Shown piece after piece: positions 1 to 11,651 of a stretch of DNA of 64,000 bases (positions within the stretch are counted from its first letter, which is position 1; each line of letters begins with the position of its first letter). Below the pieces are notes generated by a model, which saw only the letters and a list, made by a program, of their open reading frames with translations, had not been told where the DNA came from and did no database searches. Position numbers and translations under genes: made by a program. The stretch is from Paragonimus westermani (lineage: Eukaryota; Platyhelminthes; Trematoda; Plagiorchiida; Troglotrematidae): contig QNGE01000955.1 in the NCBI GenBank assembly GCA_008508345.1, positions 136,866 to 200,865 of the forward strand. The letters run 5' to 3'.

Positions 1-3000
1 TAAATTTGATTTCGAACTTTCTCACAATAAAACGGTCAGTATATGCTGCTAGTGACTTCTTTCACAAGTACTTATCTGTAGGTATTTTTTGTGACTGTGG
101 ACCCTGTCTACTTATATGTCCACTATCTCGGTGCTTATCCACCCGTAAGTCTGTTTTCCAAGTAAAGCGCAGTATCGTACATTGCTTTCGTTGCTAAGTA
201 TCGCCTAGACTTCACTAGTCTTTTTTTGCTTGAATACTAACTCACTGATTGGAGCCACGTGAGTCGATGGTGGTACGAGGTATAGGCTCGTTGACTTCCC
301 AATATCCTCCACTTTCACCTCATAACTAACTTCGTTCCTGATTTGGTTGATCAAGATGAATTTAGTACAGTCATGATGTATTAGATCTCTGGTTTTCTGA
401 AACCGGCTTCACTTACCGATCAATCATACCGTCACAGGATCAAAATCCAGTCACCGCTGCTGCTTCAGCTGACTGGGTTTAGGATGCTTGAAATGTCATC
501 TTGTGTACTACATCACTGACGGTATATTGCAAACCAAATACCGAGAACCTTTCTTGTGAATATACATATATATGTACACAGTGATAATAAACTTGACTGT
601 GTACAAAAGTAAATGCGTTGCATATCCATATGTCATGTTTGCTTATTACTTCTCCCTCGGGCATTATCAAAGGTGCGTGGTATCATATTAGCATACTAGT
701 TGAAGGTCTTTGATCCCCATTTAACAAATCAGCACTGCCCCATAGACTGATATAGTGTCTTCAACGTCTGATTCCCTTCTGGACTTCTACTTGAGTTCAC
801 ATTCAACGGTTAATATATTATCATCTGGTTAAGAAGCAGTGAAATATTTATAGCTCAAAGTGAAACTGTTTATTCGTCTGGTTGCACTGATCGAAGCTTT
901 GACGTGTGGGTAAAGTATGTTTGTTGTCTTCATCCTTACGAACCAGAGGCTTGTAGTTGCCGGCAACCGTCATCGGAAAGTTTAGTGTGTCTGCAGCACG
1001 CTTCTCAGAACACCTTGTGGTAATAGTGATTAATATAATCAGCAGAGAATTTCCATCCAGTAAGTTGATTGTTTTTGTTTATGTCCAGGATAGTTTTCCT
1101 TTTCAATCCATCTTCATCACCAATTGGGAAGACTCTATGTTCAGCTTACATCTCATAAAGTACTTTTCATACTTCTTTGAACAGTGGCCTATTCCCACAT
1201 CTAGATTCATTGCCTCGGATGTTGTGTTCGATGACATGTAGATAGACTTGATAGTACTGTAATCAACATCTGTCTACTAAAATCAAAATGTTCCTTTGTC
1301 CCCTTACCAATTTGCTGTTGAGACCCTTCAAACACTTCACTTGTTAAGCACGTTTTATTGTTCGCTCAATGCTGCATCTCGTGTGAGCCACTATCATTGG
1401 CTTAGAAGAGGTAGTACATGCACTTTATCCGTATAATTATAGGTTTCAACATCTTACCTTGTAGCTTTGTGGCACAGAATCACCATTAACCATTTTTTGA
1501 AGCTCGTCGTTTGATAGTGCCCATTCCCTGTAGATAACCAAACTTCTGTTCGACAGTGCTCAGTGAGACAACGCGCCGCTAAATTGTAGATTCTGCCTAT
1601 CCAGTCATCGCCAACAGTCTGCGAAACGCTGTCGGGTTCACCCAGGAGCAAACGATTTAACTTGTCCCTCCGTTAATATCATATGATTCTTTTTCTTTCC
1701 TGCCGTGGGTGTCGCTTCAGTGGGCGCGTTGTACCCGTGCAGCGTATTGGTATGTGCTGTTGTACTGTCGGACCTTCATCACATCACTAGCTATATTTGA
1801 CTCTAGCGGAATTTGCAATGCCTATGTAGCAGTAGCTTTTGTTGGGACAGTCCTGTTTGTTTCGTTTGTACACATATTGAGGAATAACAGTGTGGTTTTC
1901 ACGAGAGGGTTTATCACGTAAAGTGATCCACAACTGAGTTGGAATCTTACTGTGGAATTCGATATTGGTACTTACCTCCTTTCTTTCACCCAAACCATTC
2001 ACAATATGAAGCTGTCAGCATCACGGTTATGCACATTCTTGGATGTTACTATGAGGGGCGAACAGCGTATGGATTTGCTCACTCGTGCTCGCTTTCGGGT
2101 GCATGCGGCTATCGTGCGGAATTTCTGTTGCTCTTCGCCTAGTCACTTGTCTCTCATATATTCATGCACCACAATCGACCCTCGCAGCATACCGCCTGCA
2201 GTTATCACGTGTCTCCTCGAAATATAACTGTACATACTTTCCGCTGGCACGTGATGTTTTTAATCGCCATTCTTGACTGGGATATGTGTCACATCTTGCC
2301 TCACTTTGAAGTACCGGTATGCTTGCTCCGCTGTCACGTAGGCTGATCATTCATTTATGCGTTCGACGGTATTGAACTGGTCGTGCCACTTTTGTACAGC
2401 ACCATCGGTTCCACCGCTCCATTCTGCTCTTGTTTCGACTATCCGGTGGCGAATGAACCATAAAGCTAATCGAAGTCGATCACCAGTGCGGTTGATGTTA
2501 ACTGCGTGGAGTTGTGTATAGTTGGCTTATCTTCCTGTCTCGTCTGTATTTGCTAATGCAGTTCGCTGTATCGCGTGTCTACGGTCCATGTGTGTTGCTT
2601 TCTTAGTGGTCTTATCAAAATGACTGGTGAGCACTTTGACTTATGTGTCTGGTCTTCTGTTGGTTGGAATGGCAGTGTGCAGTTTTCCAAATGATTTATC
2701 CAGTCGAGGACTAAGCATTTAACTCTCATTTAAAAATGGGGCAGCGAAATTCCCATTTCGTTTAATTGACATATTTGTTGCCGGTTCAAAATCGGTGTTT
2801 GTGATAGTGGATCGTTTCTGTCCTTAATAATATGAACTAATGAACCCACTAATAGTTTTGTTTTTTGTATCCTACGATTGTTACGCTTTTAATCTAGTTT
2901 TCGGCTCATATTCTCTAAGACTATAATCAATAATTCACGCAGTGTCCGTCTACTATGCGGAGCTTTTAGTATGATTCCACAGTCAATCTTGCATGTTATT

Positions 3001-3908
3001 GTCTAGGCGACGTTTTTATATCTTGTGAATTGATCTATTTGCCTACCCATGTGCTTGCCGCGATCTTAATTTTCTGACCACTTTGGTTGGTATGGTGTAA
3101 TGGTTTAACTTGTTTCCTCTGAATTGTTAGCTTATGTTTCTCTTCTCTTTCGTTCTATACTTATACGGCCCCGCCCCTCCTGTTTGGTGCTGATTAGGGT
3201 AAAAAGTGTCAGTGTCTAGCCTAGAAGAGCTAATTTACCAAACTTGTGCTGGGTTGTGTAATATTTTGTCATTGCCGGGCTGATCGCACTCGTGGAAAAA
3301 TCGGTGACTTTTGATTCAACGGAACTACGAGTATGAATTCGGTCATTTGCAATTATTACAAGTGTTTGTGGTCATTGGCCAGTTTTCAGTATCTAAAGCC
3401 TGACTTATAATACTGCTTTTTAATTTGCTGCACACTGTATTGTGCATTTGGTCTCCCATTTAGAAGAACTTACGTTTGTCGGATTTACTTTGTTTTGTCT
3501 GGTGATTGGAGTCGTTCTTGGTCTTTCAGCTAGTCAGCCCTATGTGCTTGCCACATCCTTCATGTTAACGTACGTGAACCGTCGTTTGCTCGTCTACTGT
3601 GGCGTCAGTGTGTGTGTGGTTTTTTTTTTACTACAGTTTCACCATATCGGAATCAAATTTGTTCGATTTTGTTATGATCACCAACCTCCACTGTCGTTTG
3701 AATTCTTCTAAGGTAACTAATGAAACATGTCCACTAAACCAAACCTCATTCTTGATGGAACTTAGTTTCATAGTTCTGTACTTCGGACTTCGTGCCGTGA
3801 TATGAGTGTTTCGTTCACCATATTATAGTAGCTTTCTATCTTATAAGCTAACAATGTCAGTTTTCATCTTGAATACTGTTGCACAACATTTATCGAACCG
3901 GAAATCTT

Positions 3909-3919
3909 CCCCCCCCCCC
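3909..3919 (+). repeat. Poly-C tract (11 C)
   Basis: An uninterrupted run of eleven cytosines sits in AT-rich surroundings. Such runs are prone to length error in sequencing and can fold into i-motif or, on the other strand, G-rich structures. No gene is attached to it. Confidence 0.9.
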
Positions 3920-4136
3920 GGACACCAGTTTCACGGACACTAATAAAGTAAAAAACAAGTTATAACCCAACCACATAAATTCCCTCGCCACAAGCGTTGT
4001 TCACACAACTGATAATTGGGTGAATAAGATAAGTATGGTTGATTCAATCTTCTAACGAGTCAAAATAAGTACGAAACTAGCTGTGGAGCATCCGGAAGCA
4101 ATATAAACACCAGTTCGAGTCCTTACGATTGTAGTC

Positions 4137-4169
4137 AGTACGAATTTGTGGACTGCGTCCATTCGTACT
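4137..4169. repeat. Inverted repeat / hairpin
   Basis: An 8-base arm AGTACGAA is answered by TTCGTACT. Inside it a second 5-base stem TGGAC/GTCCA closes a 3-base loop, with a 4-base bulge on the left arm. The two-tier fold is visible directly in the sequence. No transposase or gene is next to it. It may be the remnant of a small non-autonomous element or chance. Confidence 0.55.
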
Positions 4170-4584
4170 AACAGGGTGTAAAACAACTCAGTTTAATTGA
4201 AACACCCCTTGACACCCTGAAATTACAGGTACCTGAGTAAGTCACCATACAGCAAAAATTATGCGACAGTATTCAAGATGATGACTGTTAACGGAATCAC
4301 TAGCCCATATGTTGCCCTTCTTTGATTAAGTGAGCTATACGGGAGTGACAAGTAGTGAAGCGGGACTGTTAAATCTATTAGGAAGATGTCTGACAAATGC
4401 CGTCTCACTCCTCTCTGTAACCCGGTTGTTCATCTGCAGTGGATAGGCAGCGTAGTGCCTGTTGTTCGGGTTTAGACGGGTGTTTCGGGAAATCAAACTG
4501 TTCTCCGCAAATGTTGATTTATTTTTATTCTCATGTTTGTGCGTCAACTAAGCGTCAATGCTAGTCGCGAATGTATTGATACCT

Positions 4585-4790
4585 ATGATTATGACGATGA
4601 TCACACGATCCGCCACCAAGACTGAACCTTGCCGTAGTGTGGTGGCTTGTGCATTTGCACGGTGTGTTTGTCACCCCCAACAGACCCACTCGTGTCAGGC
4701 AGGCCAACAGACAGAAGTTTAACAAATGACAATCTATTGGTTTTCTAGATTGGTGGTTAAAACAAAACCGGCGCTTTTTTCCGGAAAAAA
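4585..4790 (+). repeat. Fragment of RTE-like LINE 5' region
   Basis: This stretch matches the 5' leader of the LINE at 6.0 kb. Both contain a GTCA-C..C segment, then ACTC..., then CAGGCAGGCCAA.AGA.AGA followed by ACAAAT, and later a CTTTTTTCCG run. The order and spacing of these blocks are the same in both places. It is therefore a detached 5' piece of the same family, lying about 1.4 kb upstream of the longer copy in the same orientation. Boundaries are approximate because divergence is high. Confidence 0.5.
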
Positions 4791-5754
4791 AGTGGTACTA
4801 GTTTCAGCCCATGGCCACCCACCCAATGCCTAACCTTACCTCCTTGTTTATATTTCTCTAGGTTTTTTGTTCTTTCGTCTCGTTCTTTCTCATCGATCTT
4901 GTCGTTCATCAAAATCACTTGTCTTTAAAGTAGACACTAAGAAACTCAGAAAATCTTATCGATAGCTGTGTGCACATACGGATTACGAGGCCAGTGGTCC
5001 TATGTTCCGACCAATTGCTTCTACCATCTGAGTTTGCTCATTCTAACAACAATAGCCAACGAACGTGCTTTTCAGTTTAGTGAGCGTCTACCATTATCAC
5101 ATTGTTTCTGCGTTAAACGTTGTACTAGGTCGTGTCGCATTTCTTTCCAGTTCGTTAATCGCCTGGCAGCACACTTGCATTCACGTCCGGATTTGGTCCA
5201 GACCTGATTTTCATCTTGTCTAATCTACTGTTTTTCGGGACGGCATGGAGGAACATGTTCACGACGAATAGAATATTACCTGTTCGTCTATAGGAGTTGG
5301 CACTAGTTTGGAACAATGACTGCCACTAACTGTGACGTGCTGTCATGTTACGTAGAGTGTTATATAGAGTGATTAGCGATGTAGGTCATTACGAGATCCC
5401 TTGCAACCACGCACGCGACATCTAGCACTTCTTATAACTTATGATCATGCCGTTACCTGATCACCTTGTACTTTTTTTCTACCATTATAATTTTTGCCAA
5501 CTAGTGTATGAATTGTTAGGCCCTTGTACCTTTTTGTTATTTTACTGATGGCCAACTTCGATCGTTTTTAAATGTGCCGGAGGAACGCCGCATTAATCAA
5601 CCAATCATCTCAAATTTCGTGCACTGTTCGAAGACATCGGTGGTCAACTGTGACTCATCCGTCTGTCCTCATCACATTCAATCTGTAATTAAAGGTGGAT
5701 AGATCACACCATTGCAAGCGTAATCAACAGCCGAACAGCTTTACAATCTTGTGG

Positions 5755-5943
5755 TTATTGTGAGCTAACGATTGGCGCACATACCTCTGTTAGTTTCTTT
5801 AGTATTGGGTCAAAATATTGCAAACTGACGAGGTAGACCAGGCGGTCTGCAGTTTCAAGGGCAAAGTTGAGAATGGGCCATTCTTTGGAGGACGTAAGGC
5901 GTGTTATATGCAGTTCTCCAAGGCCGCTTATTTCATTCATCAT
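5755..5943 (-). CDS. Candidate first exon on minus strand, unrecognised
   Basis: A 62-codon open frame on the minus strand begins with ATGATG just after an in-frame stop. It has an ordinary protein-like composition (KEWPILNFALETADRLVYL near the middle) and reaches ACAGAG|GTATGT, a good donor site, before its stop. I recognise no family. If real it would be a first coding exon of a minus-strand gene continuing to lower coordinates, but no following exon was found. It could equally be a chance open frame. The leader of the RTE-like LINE starts about 50 bases to its right on the other strand. Confidence 0.2.
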   Translation of the reverse strand: MMNEISGLGELHITRLTSSKEWPILNFALETADRLVYLVSLQYFDPILKKLTEVCAPIVSSQ

Positions 5944-6615
5944 GGTTTACATCTGCCGTCACAACGAGACTTTGACGCGGTGTGACTGCTTGTGTATCTC
6001 GATGACTTATTGGGCTAAACTGGACGATGTGGCCACTACCCCGACAGTCACTCATACAAGGCAGGCCAATAGATAGAGGTCTGACAAATCAGTTTCCTGG
6101 TGCTCCAGGTCGGGGATTGGAAGAAGGTTGGGATCTTTTTTCCGAAAATTCCACCAGCTGTGGTAAACTGCCACCAACCCGCTGCCTTGCGGGACAGACT
6201 TTTGAGCCAAAAGCTTTGGGTGAGAACCCTAATCGTTCTCCCGTTTAGGTGTGGGCGTCTTGGCAATATCTCAGCTCATATACAACCGTGAATAACCACA
6301 ACACTGTTAATTCAACACTGCATCGGCTCTCTCGCAGTATAAACCGGATCGCCCTATCTGGTGTGTACATGCTGCTGCTGACTCCTCCCCTAATGTCCTA
6401 TCAAACTCAGCTCTCAAGCCCCTCCCGACCCCCATTTCTGATGACTATCCCACAGGTCCCACAACAGCTATAGCTAATCGTAATAACACTGAGCTGGTAA
6501 GTTCCACTTATTGCCACTCAGCTTTAAGACTCCCTCATCCCGGTGCTAAGACCTTGAATGCGACTTAATATAGGTGAGGTGTTTTCAGCGTTCGCACGCC
6601 AAAACAGATGTGTTA

Positions 6616-7541
6616 ACAGGCTGCTCTCGCACGAACGTTAGACTCGTTGCACATCGATATTTGCTGTATCTCGGAGACTAGAATCCACGACAGTATTCAA
6701 CGTATAGAATTAACAGCACCCGCACTTTCTACCCGATACTGGTTATACACTTCAGGTGACTCTCCGGCCGCCGTTGCCCGTCAGGCTGGAGTAGGTATGA
6801 TCCTCAGCACGACGACCGCAGCCGCATTAATAGATTGAATTCTTGTTAACGGTAGACTTTTTGCCGCCCGCTTAGCTGGTCCAATTAAGACCAGTTCTAG
6901 GCGCAGTACTTTCAAAAATCTTTTCATTGTGTCTACTTATGCTCCGACTGACTGTAATGAAACCGTCCTCAGGGACGCCTTTTTATTCAGATGTGGCCGC
7001 TCTCCGTCGTTCGATACGTGATTCTGATATAATCGTTCTGGCCAGAGATATGAACGCTCAGGTCGATCGCCTCGGTGAGGATGAGTCTTGTTTAGGTGAC
7101 AGGTTTGGGATAGCATCACATCGGTCAGATAATGACGGCGACTGTTACAACTGTGCGCTAAACATGAGCTATTTTTTAGCCAGCACTGGTTTTAGACGTC
7201 GTGCACAGATAGACCGCATAGCTGTCAGTTGTAGATGGCTTGGTTCGATTGAGGACTGTTGGAGCACATACTTGGATTCGGATCATGCGTTGGTACGTCG
7301 TTTCATTCTTATTTTGGTGGGTAACAACCCTGCAGACAACATCGATTGGCTGTTGAGAAATTGCCTGCACCGTCAACAAAGCATAAATACCAAACCAGCA
7401 CGAAGAGCTGTCCTAGTAGTTCTCTTTCCGAAGATCCTGATAACTCGTGGTCCCAAATCTCACTGTATCGTTCGGCACGGGGGCACATTCGTTGAACAGA
7501 TATTGGATGTCAGAGAAAACCCTCGATTTATTAGAAGTTAG
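6616..7541 (+). pseudogene. LINE endonuclease domain, broken
   Basis: Two frames together cover the endonuclease. The first (to the stop at 6,836-6,838) carries DICCISETRIHD, where the Glu of SETR is the usual catalytic acid of this fold. A further stretch after the stop reads VSTYAPTD. The second frame (6,927-7,541) carries DIIVLARDMNAQVD, an altered form of the usual GDFNA block, and LDSDHALV, the terminal Ser-Asp-His motif at 7,278-7,286. In an intact element the enzyme nicks target DNA to prime reverse transcription. Here at least one stop and one frameshift break it. Confidence 0.8.
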
Positions 7542-7559
7542 GCGGAAAATTCCTCCTAG

Positions 7560-9400
7560 TAGTACATATAACAAGTCTAAGAGAGATCCGTAGAAAACTG
7601 GGACGTGACCTAAAGGCTGAATGTGAGGCTTGGTTAATGGGGAAACCTAAGGAAATTGAGACCAATTTTGCTTCAGAGAACACGGGCAAACTCTTTGAGC
7701 TTATCCGTGCCGCTGATCCAAGGCGACCGTCTGTCACTTAGGCCATCAAGGAGACAGATGGCACATTCATCTGTAATGAGTCCAGAAATTTAGGACGGCA
7801 GAGGGGACACTTTATGCGTCAGTTTAGCTGACCTCCTGCTTCTACTGTGTTACCGTCACAGACTTGTAATGTAGCATCCTAGCCGGTGGATTTGGAATCA
7901 CTCAGTAGAACTGAGGTTCGTAGTTACATTTCGGCTCTTAAACGGAATAAGACTGCTGGTCCAGATGATCTCGTGCTAACATTTCATAGAAGGTGGGGAG
8001 GCGTTAATAGATGCCTTGGCTCAGTTGTTTCAACCTGTTTGGACGACGGAGACCATCCCTCCCTGCTGTAGTCATGCGATAATAGTTCCTCTATTCAAGT
8101 AAGGTACCAGAGGCTCTTGCGAAAATCATAGGGGAATTATTTTGACTCCGGTCATTTCTAGGGTTCTGCCATCCATTATACTTCGTCGATTCACTGCAGT
8201 TCGTGAGGTGAACATTAGGGAAGAACAGGCAGGGTTTCGTCCCGGGCGGGGATATATAGATCACATTTTTACTCTTAGTCAAATTTTGGTCGCTGTATTT
8301 CTCGACTATAAAGGTGCATTCGATTCGGTTGATCGATCTACACTTTTAGAGTCGCTTAGACGCAGGGGTGTACCTACCAAGTATCTGAACATACTGTCAG
8401 CGCTTTATTCCCATAATTCAGCTCAGGTTAGGTTTAACGGTGAACTGTCTGACAGTTTCAGCACCATGAGCGGCGTACGTCAGGGCTGTCCGCTCTCACC
8501 ATTTTTGTTTAATTTCGTCATAGACGAAATAATGGAGGATTGTCTCCAACACTCACAAGATGCCGGCGTGGACTTCCTACCTGGTGAAAGACTGACTGAT
8601 CTTGATTATGCTGACGACAAGCAAGCACAAACAATGCTAGACGTAATTTCGCGTTCTGCTAAATACTTCGGAATGCGCTTTGCAGCCTCAAAATGTAAAG
8701 TGCTTCTGCAGAATTGTTGTGATCACGTAGATTTGATGTTAGATAATGTAGTCATGGAGGTTGTTGACCGGTTTGTATACCTGGGAAGCTGCATCAGCAA
8801 TGGTGGAGGTCTATGGAATGATACAGAAGTATGTATCTCTAACGCTGGAGCGGTGTTCTCGAATGTGAGGCACCTATAACGATAGAGAGATTTCTCTGAA
8901 GCTCATGGGTCGCGTGTATCAGACAACAGTGACGATTGTATTGCTTTACGACAGCGAAACGTGGCTGCTCAGGGTGGTGAAAATGAACTGTCTTCAGGTG
9001 TTCGACTATCGATGTTTCCGTTCAGTCGCTCATATCGGGTGACACCAGCGATTAAGCAACGAGGAGGTTAGGAGGCGGGTGTTTTTCACACTGATTGTCG
9101 AACGCGTTCTTCTGTTCATCCCTTACATTAGCACAGATTTAGATGGTTAGGTCATGTATTAAGGATATCCGCTAGTCGCCTGCCACACCAAGCACTCTGC
9201 TGACGCTGCGGCCGACTGGCTCAAGATACGAGATGGACAGATGATGACCTGGCGTAGACAAATGGCATCGTTCACGAATTGGTTTTTGATTGTGTATTGG
9301 GCTCGTCTCCCAGGCTAGGGCCGTCGCGATTCACAGAGTCGGTGGCTTGAGAAGTTAGGTGAGATGGCGACTAACCGAGCTCAGTGGCATGTATGTTGTC
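7560..9400 (+). pseudogene. LINE reverse transcriptase and C-terminal region, broken
   Basis: The RT is read mainly in the frames at 7,886-8,071 (KRNKTAGPDDL) and 8,142-8,879. The second contains AGFRPGRGYIDHIFTL, VFLDYKGAFDSVDR, GVRQGCPLSPFLFNF and the catalytic YADD at 8,606-8,617. Directly after YADD the usual hydrophobic block (IVLL type) and several residues are missing, so the active site is damaged even though the two Asp are kept. The C-terminal region continues with frameshifts as DSETWLLRV, VFDYRCFRSVAHI and NEEVRRRVF. The enzyme would copy its own RNA at the nicked target. Confidence 0.85.
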
Positions 9401-9639
9401 GTTGTTTTGCCGGGTTTTCTGTGAAGTGAATGCATTTAATGACGCGGGACAGCGAAATTCGTAAAGAAGCTGTCTTGCTGTTGACGCTTTATTTTCAATT
9501 TTAGCCCGGTTTGTGTATATGAGGTGTAGGTTCTTTGGTTTTGAATGTAGACGTAGCTATTTCTTTTGGTAGTTAGGTCCTCTTCCTTTTTTCCTTCTTC
9601 CTACACAGGGTTTGTTTTTCCTCCCTCGTGGTTGTGTGG

Positions 9640-9691
9640 CAGTTAAACATCAGTGGTTCACACTGATGTATTACTCCCTGTGATGATGATT
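9640..9691 (+). repeat. 3'-terminal hairpin and GAT tail of the RTE-like LINE
   Basis: After GGTTGTGTGGCAGTT comes a palindrome of 8-base arms, CATCAGTG and CACTGATG, around the loop GTTCA, then about 20 bases, then GATGATGAT. A second copy of the same tail lies in reverse orientation at 18.81-18.94 kb. The position directly upstream of the tail suggests a structure recognised by the reverse transcriptase; that role is inference. Confidence 0.6.
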
Positions 9692-11104
9692 ACATCGTGG
9701 TTTGGCAGAGTGGACAAATTAAGCCTTCTCAGCTTCTCGGGAAACAAGCGAATTGAAGTGGTTTTTCATTGTGACAAGATTACGGTTGCAAGTGCCTGCC
9801 GTCAGATATTTCAAAGGATGAAATTGCAACCATTTAGGCTGCATTCCAGTTGCCAAGTGCTCCCCACGGTCTCTTTTCCTCCAGGTTTGTGTGACCATCT
9901 TGGTATCACACCAGTGCTTATCTTAGAGACTGTGTACGACGAAAGTCTCGATGAATGTATGGTCTCGTGCAGTGACGTTTCTAGTCGATCTGCGCGGCAC
10001 ACTTAGTTTAAACACCGTCTTCTACATCGTCGGATGAGCTTTACTTGTGCTACCGATCCCCCGCCACTCTATTTTGGGCGGAACGGTGTGTCGATCTGAG
10101 GGTCTAGTGCGCGTTGTTGATGGTTGCGCCGACGTATATCCGGCTTGCGACAGATGCTCGTCAGGTCCAGTCATTTAATCGATCCGCTGCCGCTCAGTTA
10201 AGCTGCTTCACAAGAGGTTCAGCTTCCTCGAAATATTAGTTAGTTATAACTGAGCCATCTTTCCACGTTAACACAGTTGGTGATCGAGACATCCACTAGT
10301 CGAGATGAATAACTTGAACTGTCCCTGGTAGAACAATCCGTCCAATCGTTTCTGCTAGTTCTACCGAGCGATTTTCATGAAATTTTCACCAACTTTTGGT
10401 CAAATTGCGTTACGGTTCACAAACGGTCTTCCCTACATCAAGGGAGTCAGTCAGCATTTAGTTACCAGGTGAACCGGCATCCTAGAGGTTCATTTCTATC
10501 TTTGCCTTATAGGATCGTCGAAACAGATCCAATCCCAACAGGTTCATAATAGCCGATATTGCTGTTTAATGTTTGTTTAGTTATTTGTATCGGTTTGCCG
10601 TAGACTAACTTTCCCTGCCGCTTAGTATATGGGTGTTACAGTTTGTTGGGTGCATTTCGAATTTATCGTTTCTTGTCTATCGGCGATTAGTGTGTTAACA
10701 AACGACAGGGCAAAGATTGCTATGATCAAAGCCGATGTGGTTACTTGAAAATAATGTCAGTTTGGACTGTGGTTTATTCGCGTTCATAGTTGATTTACAC
10801 AAAATACTGTTGATTGCATTTACTACGTAAGGCTAAAAGAAAACTGAGTTTCAGCCGAACACTAGGAGTCAGACAGTCAGTGAAAAAGAGAGCAAGGGCG
10901 AAAATATAGAAAATCGTAGTTGGTGATGCATAGTAGTGTCACTGTCGAGTGAACGATAACTTCTGCTACTTCCCGGTCGTTTATGCCGCGAAAGGGGNTG
11001 CTCCCTTTTGGCCTGTCTGACAAGGTTGCACCTGGAAGGACCGGAGTCCTAGTCAGCATAGCCCGCCGGATCAAAACAGTACACAATCCCGACCACTACG
11101 CCAA
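9692..11104. other. No recognisable gene
   Basis: The longest open frame here (9,653-10,006, +) begins inside the LINE tail and has no recognisable motif. A single undetermined base (N) stands at 10,998, flanked by GAAAGGGG and TGCTCCC. The following 100 bases up to the LINE fragment at 11.1 kb are not recognised. Confidence 0.5.
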
Positions 11105-11651
11105 GGTAGCTGTGTTTGACCATCGCTGTCTCCGCCACTTGGCCCACATTAAGTGGGCTGATCGCGTGAGCAATGCGGCAGTTCGCCGGCGCGTATTCCG
11201 GAACGTTCGGGATGCGCGATCAATTGGTCAAGTAGTTACGTTGCACAGCTTGCGATGGTTGGGTCACATGCTCCGTATGCCATCTGAACGTTTACCATAC
11301 CGGGCATTATATACTGAGGCCACCAACAGCTGGGTGAAACCGCGTGGTGGTCAAGCAACAACGTGGTCACGAAATATGAAGACCTTGACTGCTCCATTGA
11401 GCAAAGTGGGCAGGCACCGCCTGCCTGGATGGGTCCGCTGGTTAGAGACGCTATCCGAGATGGCGGTGTGTCGCAGTCAATGGCGTACCTGCATACCATT
11501 TCTAGTTCTTCCATTTAGTCTTCTTCAATCTTTGTCGTTCTTCGTAATACTCTTTCCTTCTAGGGTATTCCACGTCACTGTTGAGGTTAACGGCGGCCCT
11601 CGCCACAGTACCTTTTGGTCAGGCTCATGGCTGTTTTGATGATGATGATGC
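11105..11651 (+). mobile_element. 3' fragment of an RTE-like LINE
   Basis: One open frame encodes the C-terminal part of an RTE-like polyprotein: AVFDHRCLRHLAHIKWADRV, AVRRRVFRN, SLRWLGHMLRMPSERLPYRA, RGGQATTWSRNM and LETLSEMA. The frame is uninterrupted over about 130 codons, so this copy is younger than the one at 6-9.7 kb. The 3' end carries GGTCAGGCTCATGG and a (GAT)4 tail at about 11,637-11,651, typical of RTE-type termini. The 5' part is missing, as is usual for incomplete reverse transcription. Its 3' tail differs from that of the longer copy, so a second subfamily is present. Confidence 0.85.

Larger units (their letters stand above)
1..4584. other. No recognisable gene
   Basis: Both strands were read. 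All open frames are shorter than about 100 codons, none carries a recognisable motif, and none has convincing splice sites on both sides. The stretch could be intergenic or an upstream intron of the MED25-like gene at 14.4-40.5 kb. The only structure I can point to is the 11-C tract near 3.91 kb and the hairpin near 4.14 kb, both listed separately. Confidence 0.5.
5990..9691 (+). mobile_element. RTE-like non-LTR retrotransposon (LINE), near full length, decayed
   Basis: About 3.7 kb runs from an untranslated leader through an apurinic-type endonuclease, a reverse transcriptase and an RTE-type C-terminal tail to a 3' end with a short GATGATGAT tail at 9,683-9,691. Trinucleotide tails and the VFDHRCLR/RWLGH-type C-terminal region are characteristic of RTE-clade LINEs such as the fluke SR2 group; the family name is from established knowledge, the motifs are seen here. 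The coding region is split by stops (for example TGA at 6,836) and frameshifts, so the copy is inactive. A hairpin (CATCAGTG...CACTGATG) lies just before the tail. Left boundary is approximate. Confidence 0.85.

Noticed and set aside
5867..6076. Plus-strand frame with VRRVICSSPRPLISF, superficially like the vWA block ICNSPPYLLP
   Set aside because: Only a few residues agree, no donor follows before the LINE leader, and the opposite strand is at least as protein-like.
9653..10006. 117-codon plus-strand open frame after the LINE tail
   Set aside because: It begins inside the LINE 3' hairpin and shows no conserved block.
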